Assembly (NCBI GenBank): GCA_002395865.1
Contig: DGVE01000216.1
Span: 1-31,771 of the forward strand
Origin: Lachnospiraceae bacterium UBA4292
GTDB taxonomy: Bacteria > Bacillota > Clostridia > Lachnospirales > Lachnospiraceae
Direction: 5' to 3'
Length of the DNA: 31,771 nucleotides
Part shown: one piece after another, positions 1 through 10,501 of the stretch
How positions within the stretch are numbered: the stretch's first letter is position 1
Layout of the letters: the number at the start of each line of letters is the position of its first letter
Notes under the pieces: model-generated
Seen by the model: the letters and a program-made list of their open reading frames with translations, nothing else
Databases searched by the model: none
Told to the model about the DNA's origin: nothing
Made by a program: the position numbers and the translations under genes

Positions 1-2
1 TC

Positions 3-194
3 TTTGACAACAGCCTGAATGTGTCGGAGACATCCCGCCAGCTCTATATTCACAGAAACACTCTGGTGTACAGGCTGGATAAGCTGCAGAAGATGACCGG
101 GCTGGACATAAGGGTATTTGAGGATGCGATCACATTTAAGATCGCTCTCATGGTGGTGAAGTATATGAAGTACATGGAGAAGACTGATTACTGA
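3..194 (+). CDS. PucR/CdaR-family transcriptional regulator, C-terminal fragment
   Basis: This is the last 63 codons of a gene that begins before the window. The translation reads FDNSLNVSETSRQLYIHRNT, then LVYRLDKLQKMTGLDIR and a helical tail ending YMEKTDY. The pattern 'N-x-S-x-T-A/S-x-x-L-x-I-H-R-N-T-L-x-Y-R-L-x-K' is the C-terminal helix-turn-helix typical of PucR/CdaR (sugar-diacid-regulator type) proteins, so the missing upstream part should carry the sensory region. It ends in TGA at 192-194. The next gene begins about 85 bases later, after a GC-rich hairpin, so the two may be separate transcripts. The family call is firm. The signal sensed cannot be read from this fragment. Confidence 0.75.
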   Translation, partial: FDNSLNVSETSRQLYIHRNTLVYRLDKLQKMTGLDIRVFEDAITFKIALMVVKYMKYMEKTDY

Positions 195-236
195 TGCAGC
201 TTATGTATCGGGCAGAAATATTACGATAACTGTAGC

Positions 237-258
237 GCCTCGGCCCTCGGGCCGGGGC
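237..258. other. GC-rich hairpin between regulator and ctp
   Basis: A 9-bp stem (237-245 with 250-258, one G-U pair) closes a CTCG tetraloop. No T-run follows, so it is not a textbook intrinsic terminator. It may end the upstream transcript weakly or structure the 5' end of the protease mRNA. Confidence 0.4.
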
Positions 259-279
259 ATTGTGATAAGAGGTAGGACA

Positions 280-1569
280 GTGGAACAGTTTTACGAAGAG
301 AACGGCGGCGCAGGCGCTGCCCCCAACAACGGAAGGAATAACAAAAAGAAGGGCGGCGGAAGCTTTTTCATAGGCTTTGCTGTCGGCTTTTTTATCATGT
401 GCCTGATATCTGTCGGACTTATTCTTCTTGAGAGGGATCTGATACTGAAGAAGCTTCAGGCGATCCCTTCGGGGGAGACCGAAACCTCCGACAGCAAGGC
501 GCTGTCGGCCATCACGGACAAGATGAAGCTCATAGAGGATGAGATCGACGCGACCTTCCTCTACGAGGTCGATTACGAAAAGATGGGTGACGAAGTCTAC
601 AAGGCCATGGTAAATGCCCTCGGCGACAAGTACAGCACCTATTATACGGTGGATGAGTACAAGGCCATGCAGGCGTCCACCTCCGGCACCTACGCGGGCC
701 TGGGAGCTCTCGTCAGCAAGGACGACGACACCGGCTACATAAAGATCGTATCGCTTTTCGAGAACAGCGGCGCCCTCGAGGCAGGCATCAAGGAGGGCGA
801 CATGGTGAAGGCCATAGAGGGCCAGTCAGTGGTGGACATGGAGCTCACCTACGCGACCAGTATCATGAAGGGCGAGAAGAACACCCAGGTAAACGTCACC
901 ATGTACAGACCCTCCACCGGCGAGACATGGGATTTGACCGTCACCAGGCGCGAGATAGAATTAAAGAGCGTGGGCAGCAGGATGCTCGACGACGGCATAG
1001 GCTATATAGCCGTCGAGCAGTTCGAGGCAAATACGGCAGGGCAGTTCAGGAAGGAACTCGAGTCCATCAAGGAGCAGGGCGCGAAGGCAGTGATCATAGA
1101 CATAAGGAGCAATCCGGGAGGTCTGGTGAATACCGTCGTAAATATGTGCGACGCGCTTCTTCCGAAGGGGCTTGTGGTATATACTGAGGACAAGAACGGC
1201 AGAAGGAGCGAGTACACCTCGTCGAGCAACTGCGATGACATACCCATCGCGGTACTCGTGGACGGCGATTCGGCCTCTGCCTCGGAGATATTTGCGGGGG
1301 CTATGCAGGACTACGAAAGAGGCCCGGTAATAGGCACTCAGACCTACGGAAAGGGCATCGTCCAGACGATAGTGCCCTTAAAGGACGGCACGGCGCTGAA
1401 GCTTACCGTATCGACATATTATACGCCGAAGGGCAGATGCATACACGGGACCGGTATCGAGCCCGACATCATCGTCGAGTACGATGAGGAGAAGGCCTCC
1501 ACAGGCGAGTGGAGGGATGATACGCAGGTCATGGCGGCGTATGAATATCTGCTGGAGAAGATAAAGTGA
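280..1569 (+). CDS. ctpA: S41 family C-terminal processing protease (CtpA-like), membrane anchored
   Basis: A serine protease of the tail-specific/CtpA type that degrades or trims envelope proteins from their C-termini. After a short Gly/Asn/Lys-rich cytoplasmic stretch there is one membrane helix (about residues 28-50). A PDZ domain (motif YAGLGALV, then [11 protein letters not shown]) and the S41 catalytic core follow. The motif [17 protein letters not shown] contains the nucleophile (second Ser, about residue 333). The general-base Lys lies 25 residues later in TYGKGIVQ (about 358). Length (429 aa) fits the family. I chose GTG at 280 because AGAGG at 268-272 is 7 nt upstream. An in-frame GTG at 262 has no comparable site. 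Its TGA overlaps the GTG of uvrB, so the two are translationally coupled. Confidence 0.88.
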   Translation: MEQFYEENGGAGAAPNNGRNNKKKGGGSFFIGFAVGFFIMCLISVGLILLERDLILKKLQAIPSGETETSDSKALSAITDKMKLIEDEIDATFLYEVDYEKMGDEVYKAMVNALGDKYSTYYTVDEYKAMQASTSGTYAGLGALVSKDDDTGYIKIVSLFENSGALEAGIKEGDMVKAIEGQSVVDMELTYATSIMKGEKNTQVNVTMYRPSTGETWDLTVTRREIELKSVGSRMLDDGIGYIAVEQFEANTAGQFRKELESIKEQGAKAVIIDIRSNPGGLVNTVVNMCDALLPKGLVVYTEDKNGRRSEYTSSSNCDDIPIAVLVDGDSASASEIFAGAMQDYERGPVIGTQTYGKGIVQTIVPLKDGTALKLTVSTYYTPKGRCIHGTGIEPDIIVEYDEEKASTGEWRDDTQVMAAYEYLLEKIK

Positions 1570-3542
1570 ATTTCAAATTACACTCAGACTACAAGCCCAC
1601 GGGAGACCAGCCGCGCGCCATAGCGGACCTCGTGGAGGGCTTTAAGCAGGGCAATCAGTTCCAGACACTTCTGGGAGTCACGGGTTCGGGCAAGACCTAC
1701 ACCATGGCAAATGTAATAGCGGCCCTTAACAGGCCGACTCTGGTGCTTGCCCACAATAAGACCCTCGCGGGCCAGCTCTACGCGGAGTTCAAGGAGTTCT
1801 TCCCTGAGAACGCCGTGGAGTTTTTCGTGTCATACTACGACTATTACCAGCCGGAGGCGTACGTTCCCTCGAAGGATCAGTATATCGAGAAGGATTCGTC
1901 CGTTAATGATGAGATAGACAAGCTGCGCCACTCTGCCACGGCGGCTCTTTCAGAGCGGCGGGATGTCGTCATCGTGGCTTCTGTGTCGTGCATATACGGT
2001 CTCGGAAGCCCCATCGACTACCAGGAGATGGTCATAAGCCTGCGCCCCGGCATGAGGCGCGACCGCGACGAGGTAATCCGCAGGCTGGTGGACATACAGT
2101 ACGCAAGAAATGATATGGATTTTACGCGCGGAACCTTCCGAGTGAGAGGCGATGTTGTGGAGATATTCCCCGCAGCCAGCTCCGACCTTGCGATCAGGGT
2201 GGAGTTTTTCGGCGATGAGGTGGACAGGATAAGCGAGTTCGATCCATTGACCGGAGGAGTCCGCACGACCCTGAACCACGTGGCTGTATTTCCTGCGTCC
2301 CACTATGTGGTCTCGCATGAGAAGCTCACGGCCGCGACAGAGGCGATCCTCCGGGAGATGGAGGGGTGCGTGGATGATTTCAGGCGAAGGGACAAGCTCA
2401 TAGAGGCTCAGAGGCTCGAGGAGAGGACCAGGTACGATGTGGAGATCATGCGCGAGACGGGCTTCTGCTCGGGTATAGAGAACTACTCAAGACATCTGAC
2501 AGGCATGGGGCCCGGAGAGCCGCCCTATACGCTTCTGGACTATTTCCCGAAGGATTTCATACTGATGGTGGATGAGTCACACATGACGCTTCCGCAGGTC
2601 AGGGGAATGTACAACGGCGACCGCGCGAGAAAGCAGACACTGGTCGACTACGGCTTCAGACTGCCCTCGGCTTTAGATAACAGGCCGCTTAACTTCACGG
2701 AGTTTGAGGACCACCTGAATCAGGTGCTCTTCGTCTCGGCCACGCCCGGTCCCTACGAGGAGGAGCACGAGCTCCTTCGCACGGAGCAGGTGATAAGGCC
2801 CACGGGCCTTCTGGACCCGGAGGTGTCCGTGAGACCCGTAAACGGCCAGATAGACGATCTGCTCGGCGAGATAAGAAAGACGGTCGAGGCTAAAGACAAG
2901 GTGCTGGTCACGACGCTCACGAAGAAGATGGCGGAGGATCTGACTGATTATCTGAGGGATGTCGGAGTCCGCGTGAAATACATGCACTCGGATATAGATA
3001 CTCTCGAGCGAGCTCAGATCATCAGGGATATGAGACTGGACGTGTTTGATGTGCTGGTGGGTATCAACCTCTTGCGGGAGGGCCTCGACATACCCGAGAT
3101 AGGCCTTGTGGCGATACTCGATGCCGACAAGGAGGGCTTTCTGCGCTCCGACACCGCTCTCATACAGACGATAGGGCGCGCGGCCAGAAATGTGAACGGA
3201 CATGTGATAATGTACGCCGATACCGTCACCGGCTCGATGAAGAGGGCGATAGACGAGACAGCAAGGCGCCGTGAGATACAGGATCGCTACAACAGGGAGC
3301 ACGGCATCACTCCGAAGTCGATAGAGAAGGCCGTCAGGGACGTGATAACCATTTCCGCCCCCGGGAAGGCCGCGGATGCGCCCCGGAAGGACCCCGAGTC
3401 CATGAGCGACGAGGAGCTTAGGAAGTTCATAGAGCAGACGGAGAGGAAGATGAAGAAGGCGGCGGCAGAGCTTGATTTCGAGAACGCCGCAATACTTCGC
3501 GACAAGTTGAAGGAGATGAAGATAGTTCTTCTGAATAGATAA
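1566..3542 (+). CDS. uvrB: Excinuclease ABC subunit B
   Basis: The damage-verification helicase of nucleotide excision repair. It is loaded by UvrA and recruits UvrC for incision. At 658 aa it is full length. Visible landmarks are Walker A GVTGSGKT (about residues 37-44), the beta-hairpin region [13 protein letters not shown] used to probe the DNA, the motif [20 protein letters not shown], helicase motifs ending [14 protein letters not shown], and the C-terminal UVR domain (about 618-653, [20 protein letters not shown]) that contacts UvrC. It begins at GTG 1566, overlapping the ctpA stop, and its TAA shares one base with the ATG of uvrA. This gives a tight ctpA-uvrB-uvrA operon. Many Bacillota also keep uvrB and uvrA adjacent. 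Confidence 0.97.
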   Translation: MNFKLHSDYKPTGDQPRAIADLVEGFKQGNQFQTLLGVTGSGKTYTMANVIAALNRPTLVLAHNKTLAGQLYAEFKEFFPENAVEFFVSYYDYYQPEAYVPSKDQYIEKDSSVNDEIDKLRHSATAALSERRDVVIVASVSCIYGLGSPIDYQEMVISLRPGMRRDRDEVIRRLVDIQYARNDMDFTRGTFRVRGDVVEIFPAASSDLAIRVEFFGDEVDRISEFDPLTGGVRTTLNHVAVFPASHYVVSHEKLTAATEAILREMEGCVDDFRRRDKLIEAQRLEERTRYDVEIMRETGFCSGIENYSRHLTGMGPGEPPYTLLDYFPKDFILMVDESHMTLPQVRGMYNGDRARKQTLVDYGFRLPSALDNRPLNFTEFEDHLNQVLFVSATPGPYEEEHELLRTEQVIRPTGLLDPEVSVRPVNGQIDDLLGEIRKTVEAKDKVLVTTLTKKMAEDLTDYLRDVGVRVKYMHSDIDTLERAQIIRDMRLDVFDVLVGINLLREGLDIPEIGLVAILDADKEGFLRSDTALIQTIGRAARNVNGHVIMYADTVTGSMKRAIDETARRREIQDRYNREHGITPKSIEKAVRDVITISAPGKAADAPRKDPESMSDEELRKFIEQTERKMKKAAAELDFENAAILRDKLKEMKIVLLNR

Positions 3543-6373
3543 TGGATGAATTCATAAGAATAAGGGGTGCCGCAGAGCACAACCTGAAGAACATAAATAT
3601 AGATATTCCGAGGAATAAGCTGGTGGTAATGACCGGCGTGTCCGGCTCGGGCAAGAGCTCACTGGCCTTTGACACCATCTACGCGGAGGGACAGAGGAGA
3701 TACATGGAATCCCTCTCGTCATACGCGAGGCAGTTCCTCGGCCAGATGGAGAAGCCGAATGTGGAGAGCATTGACGGGCTCTCACCCGCTATATCCATCG
3801 ACCAGAAGTCCACGAATAAAAACCCCAGATCCACGGTGGGAACCGTGACGGAGATATATGACTACCTGAGACTGCTGTTTGCCAGAGCCGGCATACCGCA
3901 CTGCCCTCAGTGCGGGCGCGAGATAAGGCGCCAGACCGTCGACGAGATGGTGGATCAGGTGATGAAGCTTAATGAGGGCACGAAGATATTTATAGAGGCC
4001 CCGGTGGTGCGCGGAAGAAAGGGAGAGCATGTAAAGCTTCTCGAATCCGCCGCAAGAAGCGGCTATGTGCGCGCGAGGATCGACGGTATAGTATATGAGC
4101 TTTCTGAAAATGTGGCGCTCGAGAAGAACAAAAAGCACGATATAGAGATAGTCATCGACCGTCTGGCGGTCCGCGATGGAATACAGACGAGGCTGTCGGG
4201 CTCTTTGGAGACCGCGCAGAAGCTTGCCCACGGGCTCGCGAACGTGGTGACCACGGAGGGGGAGAAGCTGTCATTTTCACAGAGCTTCTCGTGCCCCGAC
4301 TGCGAGATAACCATAGAGGAGGTGGAGCCCAGAAGCTTCTCCTTCAACAACCCATTCGGAGCCTGCCCCAAGTGCGCGGGACTTGGTTTTTCCATGGAGT
4401 TCGACGAGGACCTGATGATACCGGACAAATCGCTCTCCATTGACCAGGGCGCCATAAGCGTGCTGGGCTGGCAGTCGTCGAACACTAAGGGAAGCTTCTC
4501 CAGACAGCTTCTCGAGGCTCTGGCGCAGGAGTACGGCTTCAGGCTCGACGTGCCGTTTGAGAGCTATCCGCAGGATATCCACGACCTTCTGATATACGGC
4601 ACCGGCAGCAGAAATGTGAAGGTACACTACAAGAGCCAGAGGGGCGAGGGAACGTACGATGTGACCTTTGAGGGACTGATCAATAATGTCGCCAGAAGAT
4701 ACCGCGAGACAGGCGCGCAGGCCATGAGGAGCGAGTACGAGACATACATGCGCATCTGCCCCTGCACGGAGTGCGGCGGCAGGAGGCTGAAGAAGTCGTC
4801 GCTGGCAGTTACCGTAGCGGATAAGAATATATATGATATGACCGTCATGTCCGTGAGGGACCTGGCGGATTTCGTGCGCGGCATGAAGCTCACGGGCTCC
4901 GCGGCGAAGATAAGCGAGGATATCGTTAAGGAGATCGGAGCCAGGCTCAACTTCCTGTGCGATGTGGGACTGGATTACCTGAGCCTTGCGAGAAGTACCG
5001 GCACGCTCTCGGGCGGCGAGGCGCAGCGAATAAGGCTCGCCACGCAGATAGGCTCCGGACTTGTCGGTGTGGCGTATATACTTGATGAGCCGAGTATCGG
5101 CCTTCACCAGAGGGATAACGACAGGCTCCTTGCAACTCTCATGAGGCTGAGGGATCTGGGCAATTCCGTCATCGTGGTGGAGCACGACGAGGACACCATG
5201 AGGGCCGCGGACTATGTCATCGACATAGGGCCGGGTGCGGGCGAGCACGGCGGCGAGGTGGTGGCCTGCGGAACCGCCGAAGAGATAGAAAAGTGCGAGG
5301 CATCCGTAACAGGAGCGTATCTAAGCAAGAGGTGCTTCATACCGGTGCCCGAAAACCGCAGAAAGCCTGCGGGCTTCATGACGGTGCACGGCGCGTGCGA
5401 GAACAACCTGAAGGATATAGATGTGGATTTTCCTCTGGGGGTATTCACCTGCGTCACGGGCGTGTCGGGCTCGGGCAAGAGCTCCCTCGTGAACGAGATA
5501 CTGTACAAGTTCCTGGAGAAGAAATTGAACCGCGCGAAGACCATACCCGGAAAGAGCTCGGGCGTGACCGGATATGAGAAACTCGACAAGGTGATAAACA
5601 TCGACCAGAGCCCCATAGGACGCACTCCCAGATCCAACCCCGCCACCTACACGGGCGTATTCGACATGATAAGGGATCTCTTCGCGTCGACCGTGGACGC
5701 GAAGACCAGGGGCTACTCGAAGGGACGCTTCAGCTTCAATATAAAGGGCGGAAGGTGCGAGGCCTGCAGCGGCGACGGTATAATAAAGATAGAGATGCAT
5801 TTTCTGCCCGATGTGTATGTGCCCTGCGAGATCTGCCACGGAAAGCGCTACAACCGTGAGACTCTGGAGGTGAAATACAAGGACAGGACCATCTCCGATG
5901 TGCTGGAAATGACCGTCGAGGAGGCGGTGGAGTTCTTTAAGAACATACCGCAGATAGCTTCCAAGCTGCAGACACTGATGGATGTGGGGCTCTCCTACAT
6001 CAAGCTCGGACAGCCCTCGACCACGCTCTCGGGCGGCGAGGCGCAGCGCATAAAGCTCGCCACGGAGCTCTCGAGAAAGAGCACGGGCAGGACTGTCTAC
6101 ATACTCGACGAGCCCACGACAGGACTGCATTTCGCGGATGTGCACAAGTTGGTCGACATACTTCAGAGGCTCACGGACGGCGGTAACACCGTCATAGTCA
6201 TAGAGCACAACCTCGATGTGATAAAGACCGCAGACTACATCATCGACATGGGTCCCGAGGGGGGCGACAAGGGCGGCACCGTGATATGCTGCGGAACTCC
6301 CGAGCAGGTCAGCGCCGTAAATGGCTCATACACGGGCATATACCTCAAAAAATACCTGCTTGAGGGCAAATAG
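3542..6373 (+). CDS. uvrA: Excinuclease ABC subunit A
   Basis: The damage-recognition ATPase of excision repair, 943 aa and full length. It has two ABC ATPase modules, each with a Walker A ([13 protein letters not shown] near the N-terminus, [13 protein letters not shown] in the second half) and an LSGGEAQRI signature. Zinc-binding cysteine pairs are visible at CPQCG, CPDC with CPKC, and CEAC with CEIC. The motif [17 protein letters not shown] is typical of bacterial UvrA. The start ATG is fixed by the TAATG overlap with uvrB. No LexA-type operator was recognised upstream of the operon. The long open frames on the opposite strand inside this gene are GC-codon shadows. Confidence 0.97.
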   Translation: MDEFIRIRGAAEHNLKNINIDIPRNKLVVMTGVSGSGKSSLAFDTIYAEGQRRYMESLSSYARQFLGQMEKPNVESIDGLSPAISIDQKSTNKNPRSTVGTVTEIYDYLRLLFARAGIPHCPQCGREIRRQTVDEMVDQVMKLNEGTKIFIEAPVVRGRKGEHVKLLESAARSGYVRARIDGIVYELSENVALEKNKKHDIEIVIDRLAVRDGIQTRLSGSLETAQKLAHGLANVVTTEGEKLSFSQSFSCPDCEITIEEVEPRSFSFNNPFGACPKCAGLGFSMEFDEDLMIPDKSLSIDQGAISVLGWQSSNTKGSFSRQLLEALAQEYGFRLDVPFESYPQDIHDLLIYGTGSRNVKVHYKSQRGEGTYDVTFEGLINNVARRYRETGAQAMRSEYETYMRICPCTECGGRRLKKSSLAVTVADKNIYDMTVMSVRDLADFVRGMKLTGSAAKISEDIVKEIGARLNFLCDVGLDYLSLARSTGTLSGGEAQRIRLATQIGSGLVGVAYILDEPSIGLHQRDNDRLLATLMRLRDLGNSVIVVEHDEDTMRAADYVIDIGPGAGEHGGEVVACGTAEEIEKCEASVTGAYLSKRCFIPVPENRRKPAGFMTVHGACENNLKDIDVDFPLGVFTCVTGVSGSGKSSLVNEILYKFLEKKLNRAKTIPGKSSGVTGYEKLDKVINIDQSPIGRTPRSNPATYTGVFDMIRDLFASTVDAKTRGYSKGRFSFNIKGGRCEACSGDGIIKIEMHFLPDVYVPCEICHGKRYNRETLEVKYKDRTISDVLEMTVEEAVEFFKNIPQIASKLQTLMDVGLSYIKLGQPSTTLSGGEAQRIKLATELSRKSTGRTVYILDEPTTGLHFADVHKLVDILQRLTDGGNTVIVIEHNLDVIKTADYIIDMGPEGGDKGGTVICCGTPEQVSAVNGSYTGIYLKKYLLEGK

Positions 6374-6376
6374 TGC

Positions 6377-6404
6377 TTGCAATAGGGCTGTCTTTTGATA
6401 TAAG
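6377..6404 (+). promoter_or_regulatory. Possible sigma-A promoter for mreB
   Basis: TTGCAA (6377-6382), a 16-base spacer and TATAAG (6399-6404) lie just downstream of uvrA and about 28 bases before the mreB start. The boxes are reasonable but not perfect, so this is a candidate only. Confidence 0.4.
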
Positions 6405-6432
6405 ATAGCTTTGCAAAGTACGGAGGATGGGT

Positions 6433-7416
6433 ATGGTTTTATCAAACGATATAGGAATCGATCTGGGCACCGCGAGTGTCCTCGTATATATAAAGGGAAG
6501 AGGCGTCATTCTTAAGGAGCCGAGCGTCGTGGTCGTGGACCGCGAGGCAGGCACGATAAAGGCGATAGGCGAGGAGGCGCGCACCATGATAGGGCGCACC
6601 CCCGGCAATATAACCGCTGTCCGCCCCTTAAGACAGGGCGTCATAAGCGACTACAAGATCACGGAGCAGATGCTGAAGTACTTCATCAGGAAGGCCGTGG
6701 GCAAAAGGACGCTTCGAAGACCCCGTATCTGCGTGTGCGTGCCCAGTCAGGTCACTGAGGTAGAGAAGAAGGCGGTGGAGGATGCCACATACGCGGCAGG
6801 AGCGAGAGAGGTGACTGTCATCGAGGAGCCTCTGGCAGCTGCCATAGGCGCGGGCATCGATATCACGAAGCCTGTCGGAAATATGATCGTGGACATCGGA
6901 GGAGGAACCTCTGATATCGCTGTCATTTCACTCGGAGGCACCGTGGTATCCACATCCATTAGGATCGCGGGCGATGATTTCGACGAGGCCATCGTGCGCT
7001 ACATGCGAAAGAAGCACAGCCTGCTGATAGGCGAGAGGACTGCCGAGGATATAAAGATAAGCATCGGTACCTGCTACAGCATGCCTGACATGAAGACCAT
7101 GGAGGTCAGGGGCAGGAACCTCGTCACGGGACTTCCTAAGACCATCACATTTACATCGGATGAGGCTGTGGAAGCGCTTTCTGAGACGGTGGGTCAGGTC
7201 ATAGACGCCATCAGAAATGTCCTTGAGCGCACACCGCCGGAGCTCGCGGCGGACATATCCGACAGGGGCATACTGCTCACGGGAGGAGGAGCGCTTCTGG
7301 GAGGCCTCGAGGAGCTCATAGAGGAGAAGACCGGTATACACACCATCACCGCGGAGGACCCCATGTCCTGCGTGTGCAGGGGTACCGGCAAATATCTGGA
7401 TTATCTGAATTCGTAA
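6433..7416 (+). CDS. mreB: MreB/Mbl-family rod-shape actin homologue
   Basis: A bacterial actin that forms membrane-associated filaments guiding peptidoglycan synthesis. The protein (about 327 aa) shows the actin-fold phosphate loops IGIDLGTASVLVYI near the N-terminus and IVDIGGGTSDIAVISLGG in the middle. It also has the family hallmarks EPSVVVVD, VIEEPLAAAIGAGI and LTGGGALLGGLEELI. GGAGG at 6422-6426 directly abuts the ATG at 6427, so I prefer the ATG at 6433, six bases downstream, which gives MVLSNDIGIDLG. It stands alone between repair genes, without mreC, mreD or minD. It is therefore probably one of several mreB/mbl paralogues in the genome; which paralogue cannot be decided here. Confidence 0.9.
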   Translation: MVLSNDIGIDLGTASVLVYIKGRGVILKEPSVVVVDREAGTIKAIGEEARTMIGRTPGNITAVRPLRQGVISDYKITEQMLKYFIRKAVGKRTLRRPRICVCVPSQVTEVEKKAVEDATYAAGAREVTVIEEPLAAAIGAGIDITKPVGNMIVDIGGGTSDIAVISLGGTVVSTSIRIAGDDFDEAIVRYMRKKHSLLIGERTAEDIKISIGTCYSMPDMKTMEVRGRNLVTGLPKTITFTSDEAVEALSETVGQVIDAIRNVLERTPPELAADISDRGILLTGGGALLGGLEELIEEKTGIHTITAEDPMSCVCRGTGKYLDYLNS

Positions 7417-7420
7417 ACAC

Positions 7421-7453
7421 GACCCCTTCGTGTGCGGCTGCACCGGAGGGGTC
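7421..7453. other. Long interrupted hairpin after mreB
   Basis: A 10-bp stem (7421-7430 with 7444-7453, one wobble pair), one bulged T, then a 4-bp stem around the loop GGCT. It is strong, but ATAGCAC rather than a T-run follows. It is therefore an RNA structure between mreB and recD2 more than a canonical terminator; it may protect mRNA ends or terminate weakly. Confidence 0.5.
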
Positions 7454-7479
7454 ATAGCACTTAATGACGGAGAAAGCGG

Positions 7480-9702
7480 ATGGCTGTTATCGAGGGATTT
7501 GTTTCCAAGATAGTATTTTCAAACAGGGAGAACGGGTATGCTGTGTTCGTGATGGAGACCGAGGGGGATGACGCGTCAGAGCAGACCGTAAGCGGAACCT
7601 TCCCGGGTGTAGACCAGGGCGATTATCTTCGGGTCGAGGGGGAGGTCTTCATACATCCCACATACGGTCCGCAGATAAAGGCAACCTCCTTTACGAGGAA
7701 GCGCCCCGAGGACGAGGTCAGTGTGCTCAGATACCTCGCCTCCGGAGCAGTGAAGGGCATCGGACCGGTTCTCGCTGCCAAGATCGTTAAGAAGTTCGGC
7801 AATGACACCTTCCGGGTTTTGGAGGAGGAGCCAGAGCTCCTCGCAAAGGTGAAGGGCATCAGCGAGAAGAAGGCCAGGGAGATAGCTGAGGTCGTGGCGC
7901 AGAAGAAGGATATGCGCCAGGCCATGATATTCCTTCAGAACTTCGGCATCACACTTAAGCTCGCTGCGAAGATATACGACAGATACGGCAGCGGATTATA
8001 TGGAATAATAAAGACCAATCCCTACAAGCTGGCCGAGGATATAGACGGCGTGGGCTTTAAGACCGCCGATGAGATAGCCGCGAAGGCGGGTATAGTGCCC
8101 GACAGCGATTTCAGGATACAGTGCGGCACGGAGCATGTATTAAAGAACGCGGGTGCGCAGGGCAATACCTACCTGCCAAAGAGCGAGCTTCTGGCGCAGG
8201 CTGCCGAGCTTTTAATGGTGGAGCCTGAAGCCATAGAGCGAAATCTCATGCAGATGCAGCTCGACCGCAGGATAATCATTCGCGGCGATCAGGCCACCGG
8301 GGAGACAAAGGTATTTCTTGCGTTTTATTTTTATATGGAGATGAATGTCGCGGGACATCTGCGCGACCTGAATATACGCGAGGATGTTCCGGATGCCTCG
8401 CTTGAGAGGCAGATAGACGCGATAGAGCGCGAAAAGGGTCTGGAGCTCGACAGTATGCAGAGGGAGGCAGTGAAGGCCGCCGTCACCCACGGGCTGACGG
8501 TCATTACCGGCGGTCCCGGTACAGGAAAGACCACGACGATCAATGCCATCATCAGCTTCTTCGAGAAGCAGAGGCTCTCGATACTTCTGGCGGCACCCAC
8601 GGGCCGCGCGGCGAAGAGGATGAGCGAGACCACGGGGCACGAGGCCTCCACCATCCACCGCATGCTCGAACTGTCCGGTTCCGTGGAGGAGGGCGGCAGA
8701 GCGGTCTTCGCCAGAAATGAGGAGAACCCGCTGAAGGAGGACGCCATCATCATTGACGAGATGAGTATGGTGGACATAAGTCTTATGAACGCTCTTTTGA
8801 AGGCGGTGATACCGGGCACCCGTCTGATACTGGTGGGGGACGCGGATCAGCTGCCGAGCGTGGGTCCGGGGAGAGTCCTCGGGGATATCATCGACTCGGA
8901 GTGCTTCACTGTAGTAAAGCTGAACAGGATATTCCGTCAGGCGCAGGAGAGCGATATCATCATGAACGCCCACAAGATAAACGACGGCGAGCAGGTGGAG
9001 ATAAAGCCCGGCAGCAAGGACTTCCTCTTCGTGAAGAGGTACAGCGTCGAGGAGATATGCCCCATACTGGTAATGCTCGTGCGCGACAAGCTTCCGAAGT
9101 ATGTGGGCGCCCCCGTCAAGGACGTGCAGGTGCTCACACCCATGCGAAAGGGCAGTCTGGGCGTGGAGGCTCTCAACAAGATGCTCCAGTTCTACCTGAA
9201 CCCGCAGGCCCCCGACAAGACCGAGAAGGAGAACGGCGACACCGTATTTCGCGAGGGGGATAAGGTGATGCAGATAAAGAACGACTACCAGATGGAGTGG
9301 ACGGTGAAGAACCGCGCGGGCTACACCGTCAGCAGCGGCATGGGGATCTTTAACGGCGACGTGGGCATCATCAGGGAGATCAATCTGTATGCAGAGACAG
9401 TGGACGTGGAGTTCGACGAGGGCAGGATGGCACAGTACAACTTCAAACAGCTGGATGAGCTCGAGCTCGCCTATGCCTGCACCATCCACAAGTCTCAGGG
9501 AAGCGAGTACCCCGCAGTGGTACTGCCTCTTCTCGCGGGACCGAGGCCGCTCATGAACCGAAACCTGCTCTACACGGCGGTGACCCGGGCGAAGCAGTGC
9601 GTGACGGTGCTCGGAAGCCCCGAATGCTTCGCGCAGATGATAGCAAGCAAGGATACTTTAGAGCGCTATTCGGGCCTTATCGACAGGCTGAAGGAGGTGT
9701 AG
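7480..9702 (+). CDS. recD2: RecD2-type ATP-dependent DNA helicase
   Basis: An SF1B 5'-3' helicase of the RecD2/TraA family, found in bacteria where RecD is not part of RecBCD; it acts in replication-fork maintenance and repair. The 740-aa length is normal for RecD2, which has a longer N-terminus than RecD. It has an N-terminal OB-like stretch (VIEGFVSKIVFSNRENGYAVF), helix-hairpin-helix repeats (about 95-200, e.g. GVGFKTADEIA), Walker A GGPGTGKTT (about 344-352), DEMSMVD (Walker B, about 424), and the C-terminal UvrD-like motif YACTIHKSQGSEYPAVVLPL. The ATG at 7480 has a CGGAGA site. The stop is followed two bases later by the comF GTG, and the comF ribosome site lies inside the end of this gene. 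Confidence 0.93.
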   Translation: MAVIEGFVSKIVFSNRENGYAVFVMETEGDDASEQTVSGTFPGVDQGDYLRVEGEVFIHPTYGPQIKATSFTRKRPEDEVSVLRYLASGAVKGIGPVLAAKIVKKFGNDTFRVLEEEPELLAKVKGISEKKAREIAEVVAQKKDMRQAMIFLQNFGITLKLAAKIYDRYGSGLYGIIKTNPYKLAEDIDGVGFKTADEIAAKAGIVPDSDFRIQCGTEHVLKNAGAQGNTYLPKSELLAQAAELLMVEPEAIERNLMQMQLDRRIIIRGDQATGETKVFLAFYFYMEMNVAGHLRDLNIREDVPDASLERQIDAIEREKGLELDSMQREAVKAAVTHGLTVITGGPGTGKTTTINAIISFFEKQRLSILLAAPTGRAAKRMSETTGHEASTIHRMLELSGSVEEGGRAVFARNEENPLKEDAIIIDEMSMVDISLMNALLKAVIPGTRLILVGDADQLPSVGPGRVLGDIIDSECFTVVKLNRIFRQAQESDIIMNAHKINDGEQVEIKPGSKDFLFVKRYSVEEICPILVMLVRDKLPKYVGAPVKDVQVLTPMRKGSLGVEALNKMLQFYLNPQAPDKTEKENGDTVFREGDKVMQIKNDYQMEWTVKNRAGYTVSSGMGIFNGDVGIIREINLYAETVDVEFDEGRMAQYNFKQLDELELAYACTIHKSQGSEYPAVVLPLLAGPRPLMNRNLLYTAVTRAKQCVTVLGSPECFAQMIASKDTLERYSGLIDRLKEV

Positions 9703-9703
9703 C

Positions 9704-10450
9704 GTGGGACTGCTGGATATCATCTACCCGCGAGTTTGCCCCGTGTGCGCGAAACCTGTTCGCCGGGATTATCTCCTGAAGGGGGAGAACAACAACATAC
9801 CGAAGGACATCGGTATGGAGAAGCTCATCTGCCCGCACTGCTACAACAGGCTGCCGTTTATAAAGCCGCCCACCTGCCTTAAATGCGGAAAGCACATCGA
9901 GGACGGCACGAAGGCATACTGCGCGGACTGCGACGAAAAGGACAGGCCCTTTGAGAAATGCATAAGCATCATGGACTACTCCGATGAGATCGCGGGCAGG
10001 ATGATGTGGGACTTAAAATACAAGAACCGCCGCGAGTACGCGGATCTTCTGGCGCTTATCATAGCGCAGAAGAACGCTGCGCAGATCGTATCGTGGAGAT
10101 GCGACGCGCTGGTCCCCGTACCCGTTCATCCCTCGAAGAGGAAGAGCCGCGGCTACAACCAGACAGAGCTCGTGGCGAACAGGTTGGGTGAGCTTCTGGA
10201 CATACCCGTCAAGCCGCAGGTCCTCATCCGCGCCCGCAAGACTGTCCCGCAGAAGGGGCTTGACGCGGACGCTCGGGCAAGGAACCTAAAGAGCGCATTC
10301 GCGCCGGGGGAGGAGGCCTGCCCGAAGCGGGTAATCCTTCTCGATGACATATACACCACGGGTGCCACCATGAGAGTGTGTACCGACGTGCTGCTGGCTT
10401 CGGGCGCGCAGATGGTGTTCGGGATATGCTGCTGCGCGGGAAGCAACTGA
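9704..10450 (+). CDS. comF: ComF-family amidophosphoribosyltransferase-like protein
   Basis: 248 aa. Cysteine pairs CPVC, CPHC, CLKC and CADC in the first 75 residues form a zinc-ribbon-like module. A phosphoribosyltransferase domain follows, with the PRPP-loop motif VILLDDIYTTGATM near the C-terminus and the ComF signature PVPVHPSKRKSRGYNQTE. ComF proteins help DNA uptake during competence in some bacteria, probably linking helicase action to import, but many non-competent species keep the gene. The GTG start at 9704 is set by AGGAGG at 9692-9697. Tight coupling to recD2 suggests a shared DNA-processing transcript. Confidence 0.9.
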   Translation: MGLLDIIYPRVCPVCAKPVRRDYLLKGENNNIPKDIGMEKLICPHCYNRLPFIKPPTCLKCGKHIEDGTKAYCADCDEKDRPFEKCISIMDYSDEIAGRMMWDLKYKNRREYADLLALIIAQKNAAQIVSWRCDALVPVPVHPSKRKSRGYNQTELVANRLGELLDIPVKPQVLIRARKTVPQKGLDADARARNLKSAFAPGEEACPKRVILLDDIYTTGATMRVCTDVLLASGAQMVFGICCCAGSN

Positions 10451-10501
10451 TGAATGAAGGCCGCCTGAAGCGGCTCACGATAAAACACTGCAGGAGGTGT
10501 C

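Noticed and set aside
4277..9489. Long open frames on the minus strand inside uvrA and recD2 (e.g. 5248-4277, 6208-5321, 9489-8212)
   Set aside because: They are codon-position mirrors of GC-rich genes. No ribosome sites or recognisable motifs, and the + strand genes are unmistakable.
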